The notes beneath the pieces were generated by a model. It saw nothing but the letters and a program-made list of their open reading frames with translations. It was not told the DNA's origin and ran no database searches. Of a stretch of DNA of 64,000 nucleotides, positions 12,603-23,950 are shown in pieces; the stretch's first letter is position 1, and each line of letters starts with the position of its first letter. The translations under genes and the position numbers were made by a program. This DNA is from Fragosphaeria purpurea (lineage: Eukaryota > Ascomycota > Sordariomycetes > Ophiostomatales > Ophiostomataceae), in the NCBI GenBank assembly GCA_002778095.1, contig PCDL01000012.1, forward strand, positions 1,426,001 through 1,490,000, read 5' to 3'.

Positions 12603-15590
12603 ATAGAAAAATATTAGGCAGGAAATGACAGAAATTGTAAAGACCAGTTAATTCTGTCATCCGTACCCTTTCTTCCGTTCTTTTTTTTTTTTTTTTTTTT
12701 AGTGAAAAACACGTATCTAAGCACCCTTCTTCGTTTAAACCCCAGAGATTGCGAGCTCTTTCGGCCCTTGTCCCTTTTGCGTAGTTCGCTCGAATAATAA
12801 ACATGCTCATGCTACTTCGTACAGATGTCTGCGATGTGGATTTGAGAACGACCATGGTAATATGGCCCGCAATCTACCTTTGTACTTGGCACGTGTCTCT
12901 GGCAGGGGAAAACCACCTCTGCCAGGATAGGTTTCGGATCAGATAAACAAACAAAGAAGAAGGGCTAGAACGGCAACAAGGGGACTTGCCCAGGATCCAT
13001 CATCAAGCCACCTCAGTGGTTTGATCAACTAGAAAACGAGTTTTTTTGGACAACCTATATCCCAACGAACGAGGGACCGCAAATCTCTCTGTCATGAAAA
13101 AGTCCACAACGCAAAAGGCTGACGCATATGCAAGGAGGCGGCGGTCGAATCCGGGAGTGAAAAATTTTTTCCCCTTTCATTTCAGAGACTGCATGAAAAG
13201 TGCACTTTTAGGAAATGAATGCCCGTTTTAGTTCAAAATCACAAGGTTATTCCCGTCCCACAGGCCAGAATGGAAACAGCAAGGGTCTCTTGGGAGCAAA
13301 AGTGCACTTTTGTTTTTGTGACAGAGTACTTCGTGAGCGCCTGCCACCAAGGACCAGCAAGCAGCACAACGTGCCAACGACGGGAAAACAAACGCCCGTT
13401 GACTCAATCAAGCTACGCCACTTTTTTTCTTTTGTTTTCTGCCCACGACGCCGGGGCTACCTGCGACACAGAGCTAGACGTTTTGAGAGCAACTCTGCTT
13501 GCTGCCGGAGAACTCGGCATGCCGAGAGCAGCGGCATTCCTGTGGATTCGGGGTTGAGAAACGAAATTTGACGGGTGACATGCTTTGCTGGTCTCGTACA
13601 CGAAACGGGGGAAACACAAGAATGCCTTGGACTGGGCCTGCATTAGCCTTGACAAACAGTCGTACATATACAGGACCGTTAGCTGACAGTGTTGTGTGTT
13701 GTTGGCTAACCTGGAAATGTTTTTTTATCTTGTTTATTCTTGACAGGTCACAATATGTGGCTTTTTTTGTCTTTATACAAGGCCGCAAAAGCAGCTAACA
13801 ACGATTTAAATAAAATACAAACCATGGTCTGTGGACGTCGCAGGTTAGGGCGAAAATTAACAAGAAAATAAAACGAACACCAAACAAGTACCCAGCGCGG
13901 GCCCTTACAAGGCATTGTACAAGTTGCGTACTTGTCGTGACAAAGGACCCTACTTACATGGTTTGCTCGCATCATTGTTCCAGCTGCTTGTTCCGCCGTA
14001 TCTTAGAAGTACTGTTCGATTGAGACGCACGAAACGGGACCTTTTCATTTTATACCCATGCTTTCTCGATTTTATTCAAGGTAGCTCGTTTCATTGCAAG
14101 CCCTCGAAAAACACAGTCCACCCCATTGCGAGTTCTCGCACACCTTCGTTTTCTCATCTCTACTTGTCCCTCGATTGCATTACGGTTCGCAACCAACAGT
14201 TGGGTCAGTGCGCATTGTCACAGCGGAGAACGTCGCAATCTCGAATGCAAAGATGTACTTCCCAACACTTTCTGTACCTCCCGGACGTGACGCCTTGAGA
14301 GTTCCACGGCCCAAGGCTACTGATCCAAGTTGCGAGGATAGGCGTGAGTTTTGCGTGCACACTGAAGCGAAAAAAGAGAAAAATAACACACTTATATTTT
14401 TTATATTTTTTTATTTTTGAGAAAGGGGGGAAGAGAGAAGAACCGAGAAGAATTTTTTTTTTCATCAATTGATTCTTGGACTGAATTGGTATCGATTTAG
14501 TACACAAGATGCATCCAAGTACGCTTTACGTAGAGCGCCGTCTGGGAAACAACCTTGAAGACGCCCTTGCACCGCGGTGTCATCCCGTCGCCTGTTGATG
14601 CCGCCAGACGACCATCATGTCCCCATCCAGCCTCGCCCGCCCCCGTCGGCTCCCACTGTTTACATATTTGCCCTTTAAGGGTGGGCAGCCTATATTCTGT
14701 CTAATACCGTGCCCAATTTCTCGAAGGCGCAACTGCGACTTATTTTATTGATTTCGAATGTGTGCCCTAAGTGGTCTGTGTGCAAAAATCTCTCTCTTCA
14801 AGTTGTTTCCTTGCCTTTTTTTACTGCACTCCTTAGCCCATTCCGCCTGACCAAGGCTTCTTATTTTTATCTAAATATTTTTTTTTAAACTGCGGTTCTT
14901 CTCTTATTTGTTTTACGACCTGGCTTGAATGCCCTGCTTGCCAGTGTGCGGCAGCATACACCATCCGTCCTTGGGCAGTCTTGAGTCCTTCAGACAATTG
15001 TACCTACTGATCTCCATGTAGGCTCAGTTTATGATATGCCGACAGCAATGATGGCACGCAACCACCTTCCAACTTCCTGTATCGATCCACGAAGCGAGCC
15101 AAGGTCAACTGAGTACGCGAACGAGCTGAGCACGAGGCAGAGAAAAGACGAGTAAAAAAACCAAAAAAGGACGCCTAGTGTCAAGAAAACACCTGATGGA
15201 ACATCCCAAAGAGCTTTCAAATACTCTGGCACAACAAAAGAGAGATCCACACCTCCACAAACATGACCGGAACGTCCACCGAAATTGCTGTGGACGTCGT
15301 GGAGACACACCGCCATCCGTATAGCAGGCCAACGCAGAGCATCACAGCTGAGGGAGCTCGGGCTCCAAGCCGGCACTATCACGCACCCCGGGAGCCGTTG
15401 CATATCATCCTGTAAACTAGGCAGCAGATGAGCGTCGTTATTTGTTCATGCCGGCCCTTTACGCCCTTTGATCTACTAGGTTGACATGGCCGACAAGGTT
15501 TATTTGGTTTTATTTCTTGTTACGGCCACCCAGGCATGGATGCTGGTCTTCGAGCCTGCTGAGTTGTCCGGCAACTGCGGTGCTTCGGCA

Positions 15591-15599
15591 TATAAAAAG
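15591..15599 (+). promoter_or_regulatory. TATA box of small-peptide gene 1
   Basis: TATAAAAAG lies 136 bp before the ATG at 15727. It is followed by a CT-rich stretch typical of the transcription start zone of strongly expressed fungal genes. The spacing implies a leader of about 90-100 nt. Confidence 0.5.
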
Positions 15600-15726
15600 G
15601 GAGGTTCCCCCCCAGCCTTTGCACTGGCTTCATTCTCTTCTTTTTTTTTCTCTATCTACCATTTTCAAGCGATCCCATTACTCTTCTTTCGAAAACCGAG
15701 CAGAGCCAAACACGCCTCCTGAAATC

Positions 15727-16163
15727 ATGCCTTGCACCATTATAACTAGCAAGCTCAAAGGTGGTTCGACGTGAGTACATCGTTGGTTCTTCCTCTCTGT
15801 TTACTCCTCGACGATAGTATACGCTATCCGATCAGACTTTGCTTTTTTTTTTCCTGTTTCTTTCTTTTCCGTTTCTCCGTTGCCCCGTTTTCCCCTTTGC
15901 TCCTTTTTCTTTTTTCTTCTCTCTTGTTGGAGCATAGTTTTGACGCGTCTAACAACTGTTGTTTGGTTGTCCTCTATAGAAACCTATCCTACAGTATGAA
16001 GAGGTACCTCAACGGGCGACCCGCTGAGGCACCGACGGTTGATGAGCGAGTCTGGTATTCACAGAAAAAGAGTCTGCATCAAGCACCAGCGGGAAGAATA
16101 ATGAGACCGGAAAACACGGGCCTCCTGGTGGTAGAACACATTGAAATTCAGCTCGAGGAATAG
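15727..16163 (+). CDS. Small-peptide gene 1 (two exons)
   Basis: A predicted 89-residue protein. Exon 1 (15727-15770) starts MPCTIITSKLKGGS and stops in phase 2 at a GTGAGT donor. Exon 2 (15938-16163) continues T-FDASNNCCLVVLYRN and ends at TAG. An alternative acceptor at 15979 is also in phase, with a CTAAC branch-like site before it, and would give 75 residues. I chose the first acceptor because it aligns with the gene at 18197: both share MP-x-x-II, a phase-2 intron after (S/Q)T, and a D-x-(S/A)-(N/D)-N-C motif just after it. No signal peptide is visible. The C-terminal half is charged and Met/Arg-rich. Function unknown. A TATA box, CT-rich leader and good ATG context argue that it is transcribed. 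Confidence 0.5.
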
Positions 16164-18013
16164 GGGCAAGCCTTGATTTGCGTCTATGGGTAACAGAGGC
16201 TCGACCGAGAAGGGTGATATAAGGGGAGGCAAAACAAAAAAGACCTACCTGTACTGGAAACAATCCATTGCCGGACGCATTATTACAGTCACATTTCTGG
16301 GTGTAGGCTTCATCGAAAAAAATGGGTAAGTAGCTACAGAATATAGAGGATACAGGCTTGAAGGAATATAGCAAGGCAAACAGACCGAAGGTCCTATACC
16401 AAAAAACCAACAATTTTTTACTGCTTTTGGAAAAAATGGAGCGGTACAGTGGTAGATGAGGCCGTCCTCTTATCTCGAGACAAGAATTAATGCTGGCAAT
16501 TGAAGCGTTTAGGCTTGACTCGACTATTCAGACACTGGAAGTGTTTCCAGGACCGGAGAGAGTACTACGTACTGAACTGTAAATAAAAGCCCATCAGAAA
16601 AAACAATATACAGACGCTAAATGTAAAGGATTGCTCGCAGGATGGGATAGAAATCCATGGAAACTCAGAGAAGAAGAGCAATAGGAAGGGGGTAACAAAA
16701 AATGATACTTATGCACGGTGACGGCGATGAGCGTACGAAGATTTGTTTATTATTTCTATGTATTTTTGTTTTGAACTTTTTTCTTTTTTTTTTTCCCCCC
16801 ACCAAGTTTTACGACCAGTGAGAAAGCCAGGAACAGGGGTTACGACCACAATGAACCAACGAAACCTACGAAGACCCAAAATGGGAGCTTGCATATAACC
16901 TAGTTACCTTTCGAGAACGCCGAAGGAATAAAGGCCGTTCTTTTGAGAGATTCTTCGTTGCCCCCTTTTTCACGTTACCAGTTCTATGATTCGGCCCTTA
17001 CTTTTGGGCGCAAATTGCAGACCTCATCGCATCATCTAGTTGGAACATGCCGACCGGCTTTCTAGAGATTTTGTCTTTTCGTTTTGCATTTGCATTTTGG
17101 GTTCTCCTTTCAATATCAATGAGGTAGGCCATCTGAGTGTTGAATCATGCTTAAACCGGAACAGAGTGAATCACAGTCTGAGCCTGTTACGCTCTAGCAC
17201 TTTCTGCACTTTCGCCGACCAAAATTATACAGTCCTCATTGCGTGGGGAAACAATTTGGTTCGATGAAAACAAAGTTAAAATACTCCGTCTAACCCCCCG
17301 ATCTCGCTAGTCATCCGCGGGGAGCTGCTTCCGGTCCCTTCGATGTCCACGCTGGTATGGTTGCTTGGCATGGTTTTGCTATTTTTTGACGGTATGCCCT
17401 TAGGAAGCAATGTGATGACATTTTCTTTTCCTGATATTTTTATTTCTTCGCGCGGTTGCCTCCTTTTTCTAGCTGCCATTGGCGTATGTGTTTCATCAAA
17501 CTCCTTATTTCCTCTTCCAGTCCCTGTTTTGCCAAAATCTGTTCTTTGTCCCCCTAAACACTCAATACAGAAGTCTTCCACAGTATGTGGTGAAGTCCAC
17601 GAAAATGCTTTGCTTCCTGAATCATATTTGGCCGTCTCCACGAGCTTGCGTTCAACAACGTCAAAGGCTCGCAATGGACCCCTCCTCCAAACCCTCACGG
17701 AACCGTTGAACTGACGGTGCTAAAGTAAGGGCGACCGGCAGAGTTAATCTTGGTATGCAAAACGCACGGATAGAAAGCCGCCGAAGGTGGCCGAATATAA
17801 AATACTTAGAATTCAGAAGACGAGGCTGTGTCCTCGTTACTGACCATTTTTCATCGTACGAGCAATATGACAGGGTTCCGTTCATGGGGAGTCACCTGTT
17901 AACGCCTTTGGATCTATGAGAACCACATAGGCGACACATTTTTTGCTTTTCCCTGTCGTATTTTATGTAATCTATGTTGTCGAGTTGCTCTGAAAGCCAA
18001 CGGAGAGGTGAGG
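16164..18013. other. Intergenic DNA, no clear gene
   Basis: No supportable gene. A minus-strand open frame at 17276-17698 has a plausible hydrophilic C-terminus but no ATG and no family similarity I can name. Otherwise there are T/A tracts and short frames. Confidence 0.5.
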
Positions 18014-18022
18014 TATTTAAAG
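18014..18022 (+). promoter_or_regulatory. TATA-like element of small-peptide gene 2
   Basis: TATTTAAAG lies about 180 bp before the ATG at 18197. It is followed by a CT-rich block and a long T-rich leader, the same promoter plan as small-peptide gene 1. Confidence 0.35.
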
Positions 18023-18196
18023 TGCGAATGCTCTCCCCTAACCCTTGCTCTTTTGGAATTTTTTTTTTTAATTCTTATTTTTATTTTATTTTCTTGTTTC
18101 TTACTCTTACCGGTTTCTCAATCCTTCCAATTTCTATAAATTTGACAAAAAATCTAATTTTTTTCTCTCCAACACTTGACACAGTCACCAGAAACC

Positions 18197-18404
18197 ATGC
18201 CCGGCCGTATCATTGAGCCCAGAAATAACGACGATGGGCAGACGTAAGCATGCAGTTGTTTTTTTTCTTTAGTTTGTTCGTTCTGTGTACCACTTTTCCT
18301 TTCAGATTCTCCCCCTTTTTAATTGCATTTTTTTTTTGTTTGTTAGCATATACTTGGACGTCGCTGACAACTGTTCGCCTAAAGACCCCACACCTTACGC
18401 GTAA
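18197..18404 (+). CDS. Small-peptide gene 2 (two exons)
   Basis: A predicted 34-residue peptide. Exon 1 (18197-18243) encodes MPGRIIEPRNNDDGQ and breaks in phase 2 at a GTAAGC donor. Exon 2 (18347-18404) follows a perfect T-rich acceptor and encodes TIYLDVADNCSPKDPTPYA. The ATG has a good context (AAACCATGC) after a long T-rich leader. An acceptor 29 nt further down (after CCTAAAG) would give a different ~62-residue product, so the C-terminus is uncertain. Exon structure, the start MP-x-x-II and the D-x-A-D-N-C motif match the gene at 15727. It is acidic, has one Cys and no signal peptide. Function unknown. Confidence 0.45.
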
Positions 18405-19392
18405 TTAGCATACCCACGGAGTACGCCTGTACGTGCGGCACACACGGAATACAAGAAGCTACCGCTCTTGTTTTCGTGCTGCCTGACTGCTTGAGAAGGA
18501 GATCTTACACGACAAAATGGTAACAGAAAGACGGTTTTGGGGCAGTATACCACAGCCCGCTTCCCATAATCCTGTTGTTGACCATGCTTGTCATCCTTTT
18601 ATGCTGTACATCTACCGAATTTACTGAGGAGATGGCGGCCTTGCGGGGCTAGTAGCCCCATAAGTGCTCCGCAAGTTGCTTGCTTCCCCTTTAGGGAAGA
18701 AGAGCGAGGGCTGAAGAGGGCCGGAAAAAATAGAACGGAGTTCCAACTTGGCCTCGAAGCAAGTTGCTACGCTTGCAAAAGCCACCAAGATTCTAAGCAT
18801 ATATTGTTCGAGTACCACCGAAAAAAGGCATAGCGCTGCAAGTCTCAGGGGCTACAAATTAATTAGGATAGGGTCGTAGGGGCTTAAATTGCTAACCCTG
18901 ACAGGTAATGACCGGGGTTTTATATATAAGAATGTACTAAGTACAAGTACTACGTGTCGAAAGAGTAAGTACTTCGTACAGCAGTTGTACCTGACAGGAT
19001 TAGCGAAAATTACGCCTGCCACCTCATAGACATGTGATACTCCGTAAGGCATCGACCCCCGTCAAATTTTACTGGTACTGAGGCGGCGGTGTGTGCCCTG
19101 TAGACACATACCACCTTCTGTTGTCAGAGATAGCCAGCCGTCGGTGTTGGTGGTGTTTTTGGTGGGAACTGGTTGGGCATAAAAGTCTTGAGTTATATTT
19201 GCAAGACTGAGCCAGCAAGTCAAAAAAGGGTAAGGACGAATAGACTGGACTCCGGACAACACAAACACAAAAAAAATCATAAACAATACGCAAGGCCTTA
19301 CGTTTTGAGCTTCCTATGGGCGCCGCGCGCGCGTTAGTTGCACCGAATAAATCTTCGTTTTTCTCTTTTTGACCTATCACGCTGCGTGCTCA

Positions 19393-19542
19393 AGACGAGG
19401 CCACCAGTTGTACCCGAATGCAGACAGTAGGGGACTTCTGAGCTCTTTGGCCATGGAGACAGACTCTTGCAAGGCTCGTTCAGCCTTTCTACACGTGCGC
19501 TGCAGCGCACGTGTGGTCCTTGCCTTCTCTTATAGGCAGAGC
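19393..19542. repeat. Diverged dispersed repeat, copy A
   Basis: About 150 bp related to 29329-29460. Shared blocks include AGACRAGGCYRCCAGTTG at the left and CCTTCTCTT-x-x-AGGCAG at the right. Aligned differences are mostly transitions. This copy has a perfect 24-nt palindrome (19491-19514, ACACGTGCGCTG followed by its complement). Element type is unknown. Confidence 0.6.
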
Positions 19543-19891
19543 CCACACACTACTTCGTAATGAGTTGGTTGTGTGTGCTACGCATATCCTGACCACGGTA
19601 AGGCTTTGGTCGCCGTTGGCGATCGGGATACGGAAATGACACTGAAGACTCACGGGGACTGCGGCACTAGAATGCGATTAGTACGTATTCGTATGCTCTG
19701 GTCTATTATGATAAAAGGGTGTATACTGGTATTCTTAAAGAGAGAAAAGAAGAAAAGAGAAAAGGAAAAAGAATACCTAAGAAAAAAGGGGATAGCCGTA
19801 TTAATAGACCATACCATCGCGGGCGCATGCAAAGCGCTAACTTGGGCTCTGTGAAAGCTATATATACGGTCTAATGTGCTGTGTGCGGGCG

Positions 19892-19916
19892 TACGTATAC
19901 TGGCCCAGTATACGTA
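19892..19916. repeat. Hairpin, 12-bp arms with 1-nt loop
   Basis: TACGTATACTGG, one C, then the exact reverse complement. It is not next to a gene end that it could serve as a terminator. Confidence 0.7.
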
Positions 19917-19948
19917 TACGCGTAATAGTGTGTGGCCTGCTCTGTTTT

Positions 19949-20091
19949 ATCTCCTTGAGGTGGAGAGTATGACCCTTCTTATCAGAAAGCTAGTCAATTG
20001 GACAAACCGTGCCAATGGCCCCATAAATACACCCTTCTAAGAAGCATTGACAGCCCCATAAAGAAAGTAACAATCTCGATCTCAAGGAGAT
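19949..20091. repeat. Possible short inverted-repeat element
   Basis: ATCTCCTTGAG at the left and its exact complement CTCAAGGAGAT at the right bound 143 bp. Inside are two related CCCCATAAA boxes. Size and form fit a miniature inverted-repeat element, but no target-site duplication is evident and no second copy is in the window. Confidence 0.25.
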
Positions 20092-20619
20092 GGTTGTGGC
20101 GTACGAACTGGTAGGATTTGGTCTTATTGCTGTGGTTTTAGTGGTCAGGTTCAGGCAGTACTGTGGCCCTACCCACTCTTAACACTTTCCTATGAAGATG
20201 GGTAGTTTTAGCACCATGTAGTTAATTTAAAGTTAGGCACGTTGCGGAGACGCGGCTTCTAGAAGGTGTTTAGTCCGAAGTCGACCATCAATAATTAAGT
20301 GGATGAATAGCCCTTAATGATAACGCACTTTTTACATGACTCTGAGTGTGTTTGCTGCCCTGTCTTTGCAACGGTTTTGACGCTTCTATGACTTCAACGT
20401 TCGTAATCATCGGACCACGATGGGAAACCCGAAATGCTTCTCGATTTTACACGTTATGATGCGAGAATAGAGTGCGTTTGCTGGAGCAACTACAGCATAA
20501 GCCAGAAACTTCGGCTCAACCAAAACAGAGCAAATATGAAGGCTGAAACAAGATGTAGAAATAAAACAATTAACCACCAGGGTTTGACTGCAGTCACTCA
20601 AAGGGGCCCACGTGTCGGG

Positions 20620-20907
<288 letters not shown>

Positions 20908-21988
20908 TTGGCTAGCAGACCAGAAAGAAAACTATCAAATAGAATAAAAGTAAACCAATAGAACAATTTTGATAGCTTGACCGTTGATAAATTCAAGCCT
21001 GCCGTCAAGCTGGGCATTCACTGACGTCTCCATCTACAGCTGAGTCGACAGAATCCATGGTTTGTATCATACGTTTACTAGGACAATCATCGTCGGGTTC
21101 ACCACGGTTTTGTAATTTGTAAAACGTACAAAAAAAAGGGAGCTTGACGGCGTGGCGTCGTGGCGTCGTGGCGTGTTGTCCCATCAATTCGACTTCACAA
21201 AGCGTAGCCAAAACGGTTGTGCTCGCAAGAGAAGCAGGCTCCTCGGGGACTCGAGACGCAGGTTGCCAGTGACTCTTTGCAGATACGTCGGAGGTGTAGG
21301 TATGCATTGTCCTCCCGTTCCAAAATCCTTGTTTGTGGTCCACGTATGTAGTAAATTTTTTTTTTAGCGTTCACTTTGCCGGCTTACGATAATGCAGTGC
21401 GAAGCAGGTTCGTAGGTGAAGATTTCTGGTCGCAACGCGTCGGTTTGGAGTAGCCATCCGTTACTCGGTTGACGGGTTTGGGTGTGCGCTGTAAGATTCC
21501 CAGGACTCGGGCGGATGGCTGCCCGTCGGAAAGTTCAGCTGCGGCAAACAGCCTTTTGGCCTTCAGTCAGTGCAGCCCAGCTGTACTCTAGCATAAGAGG
21601 GGGGACCAGGACCACAACATAGGGGCCATGGCACCGGCTGCAGTGCCGCTCCCGGCTTGATTGGTCCAGGGCTGGTCTCCGCAAAAACACAGAAGAATCT
21701 GTCACAATTTCATGAAGAGACGTGCGAGTAAGCAGAGGAAACGTTCGCCACACTTTTGCGGCAGCAAACATTGTCAAAAAATTTCTGGGGAAAAAAATTG
21801 ATCTTGTTAAAATGATATGATAATAACAATCAAGAGAAAATCTGACAAATACAAAATCGAACAAAAAGAATCTAGCGAAGTCTACAAAAAAAAACAAAAA
21901 AAAAAAAAAAAACAGATTGCTACTACATTTCCTACGCACAGGTACAGAAAACCAGTGTGCTTCGAAACGGCGCACTAAAGCCCCCCGT

Positions 21989-23950
21989 TCATTTATACCT
22001 CCTTGGCGGCAGTGCCGCAATGCGGGCGCTCCTCCTCGGGTTGACTGCGGTCTTGGTCTTTGACGCACCCTTTGTCTTGGGAGGCCGGCCGGCCCCGTTG
22101 GGCCCCCTCGCCGGCTTTTCCCGCACAGCGGCGCCTTTCCTCGCCGTCGCCAACGCCCGCTTGCTTGCCCTGCCCGATGCACGGTTCGTCTTTTTCTTTG
22201 GTTTCGATTTTGCCGGGTCTGGCGGCGGCGACGACGACGCGAGTGCCCTGATGGGCGAAGAACGCCGCCCTCCGCGTGGTGAAGGCGATTGCGGCCTCTG
22301 CCCCTGTGTGCGCTTGGCCGGCTGCACGCTCTCCTCGTGATGAAGCTCGTCTCCATTGTCCGCCGTGCTGCGCTGCCTCGTTCCTGTTGGCTGTTCCGGG
22401 TCGGCGCCCACCGCGGCGGGTCGGGACAACCAGCCACGGTTGGAGCTCCACGCCGTGTCCAGCCCCGAGCTTGTGTCGGTTTGCGACGACGGGGGGAGCA
22501 ACGGTCGCGGCGCTTGTCCGTTTTTGGGGGCGTTGTCGCCGTTGGCGTTGATGTTCAGCCACGCCTCGACGCCGTCTCGTCTTGTTCGCCCGCGGCGGCT
22601 TTCCTTCCAGGCGACAGCGGCATCGTGCTCCATCAGTTTAATCCGCAACAGCTCGCCCGCCGTAAAGTTGTGCTCGACCTTGCCGGCCTTGGCGTCTTGC
22701 CTCTTTGCCCGCAGTTCAGCCGTCTTCTTCTCCCAGTAGGCAGCGTCGTCAAAGTCCGGCTTCGGGTCGCGGCCGCCGTAGCGAACGTCGGTGTCGGGAA
22801 TTTCCACGCCGGGTCCGTGCCGCTCCGTCGCATAGTTCTCATGGTCGCGGCGGCGGATGTCGTGTTTTGGTATGTAGAGGTCCTCCATGTGCAAAATCCA
22901 TTTTCCGGCCACGCCACACTCCCAAAGAGCAGCCAACTCATTGCACAGCCTGAGTTTCGCATCGAAGACCTTGCTGCGTGCAAGCACCGTTTCCGGCGTT
23001 TCCGGCACTTTCTGTACGGGCGGGTTTTCTTTCCGGTATTTCGCGGAATACGCAAAAATGTGTTCTTCTTCGGCCTCCATCGCATCCAGTATTTGCAGCT
23101 CCTCTGGGGTGAAACAAGGGTTTACAAGTCCTTTTTCGACTTTGTGACGCTTGTCCATGATGTCGTTGTTTTTCCGTATCCAATAATAGTCATTCAAAAA
23201 GTTGGGCGGCGGCTCTTTGCCATCCCAGACAAGTTCCAGGTCAACGAGAAAACCGTCATCGTGGATCGGACAGCTCAGTGTCGCTCCCGTGTAGATGGAA
23301 TCGCGGATGACCATGCCCGTCTCGGCCTGTCGTGTTTGGGGGCGGGTATCAATGGCTGGGTGGTACAGGTCTTCGTGATGCAAGATCCACTGGCCTGGAC
23401 GCCCGAGCTGCGCAAGCGCGAACAATTGGTTGAAAATCGTGTATCTACAGTCCTGTGCTTGAACTTTTGCGTCGTTCATTGCGATGCGGAAGATATGATC
23501 TTTTTGCGCTTCCAATGTCTCGAGAGTCTGTAGCCCCTCCGATGTGAAGTGATGCTGCACGAGTCCAGCTTCGACTTGTTTGACCTTCTCGTCGAGCTCC
23601 TTGTGCTTGTGCTCCCAGAACGCGACATCGAGGAGGTCGGGCGCCGGGCCTTGGCCGGCCCAGATCACGCGCCAATCGTCAACAGGCACACCGTGGTAAG
23701 TAAGGCCGCGGACAGGAACCTCATCGTCGGGTTTGCGAGATGATGGTCGCGTGTCTAGATGGTGTTCGTAGAGGTCTTCGTGGTGTAAAATCCACTGGCC
23801 GGAGCGGCCAAGTCTTGCGAGAGCGTTGAGCTTCTTGCTGACTTCTAAGATCTCATCCCCGAGTTTCCAGCGAGCGCGGTCCAGTGAAGATGGTCGCTTC
23901 GGAACGCTCTGAGTAGGGTCGGTTTTCGCATCCTCGCGTGTGCCACTCAT
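21989..23950 (-). CDS. Protein with three tandem copies of a novel module
   Basis: A single-exon protein of about 653 residues from the ATG at 23950 (an in-frame ATG at 23980 would add 10; residue numbers here use that longer frame). Three internal repeats span about residues 38-165, 178-309 and 340-459. Each has a helical LGxxGQWILHHEDLY core (WILH-x-EDLY at 63, 198 and 361), then D-(T/I)-R, a D/V-x-W/Y-x-G-x-x-P-x-P loop, a W-rich helix and a closing VExGLVxxxFTxEELQxL segment. The remaining ~200 residues are disordered, very basic and end in RRSARIAALPPRRYK, which suggests nuclear localisation or chromatin/DNA binding. I know no named domain for this module and see no catalytic signature. 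No introns. It lies in the same orientation as the nuclease-kinase gene 2.3 kb to its right. Confidence 0.8.
   Translation of the reverse strand: MSGTREDAKTDPTQSVPKRPSSLDRARWKLGDEILEVSKKLNALARLGRSGQWILHHEDLYEHHLDTRPSSRKPDDEVPVRGLTYHGVPVDDWRVIWAGQGPAPDLLDVAFWEHKHKELDEKVKQVEAGLVQHHFTSEGLQTLETLEAQKDHIFRIAMNDAKVQAQDCRYTIFNQLFALAQLGRPGQWILHHEDLYHPAIDTRPQTRQAETGMVIRDSIYTGATLSCPIHDDGFLVDLELVWDGKEPPPNFLNDYYWIRKNNDIMDKRHKVEKGLVNPCFTPEELQILDAMEAEEEHIFAYSAKYRKENPPVQKVPETPETVLARSKVFDAKLRLCNELAALWECGVAGKWILHMEDLYIPKHDIRRRDHENYATERHGPGVEIPDTDVRYGGRDPKPDFDDAAYWEKKTAELRAKRQDAKAGKVEHNFTAGELLRIKLMEHDAAVAWKESRRGRTRRDGVEAWLNINANGDNAPKNGQAPRPLLPPSSQTDTSSGLDTAWSSNRGWLSRPAAVGADPEQPTGTRQRSTADNGDELHHEESVQPAKRTQGQRPQSPSPRGGRRSSPIRALASSSPPPDPAKSKPKKKTNRASGRASKRALATARKGAAVREKPARGPNGAGRPPKTKGASKTKTAVNPRRSARIAALPPRRYK

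Larger units (their letters stand above)
7547..15590. other. 8-kb gene-poor AT-rich region
   Basis: No gene is supportable across 8 kb. Open frames overlap on both strands without domain motifs or intron logic. The region holds simple repeats (11112-11147, 11554-11679, 12573-12599) and two copies of a 14-nt palindrome (AAAAGTGCACTTTT) near 13196 and 13301. Some short stretches (for example 13440-13557) have codon-like composition but no recognisable family. Decayed genes or transposons could be hidden here. Confidence 0.5.

Noticed and set aside
13140..13175. Possible tRNA-like B box
   Set aside because: A GGTCGAATCC-type string is present, but no acceptor or anticodon arm can be folded around it.
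17276..17698. 140-codon minus frame
   Set aside because: It starts at GTG with no ATG, has no recognised domain and no intron logic. A real exon cannot be excluded, but I cannot support a gene.
22289..23533. 414-codon plus-strand frame
   Set aside because: It lies opposite the minus-strand triple-module gene. GC-rich coding DNA leaves open antisense frames, and the minus frame has clear internal repeats.
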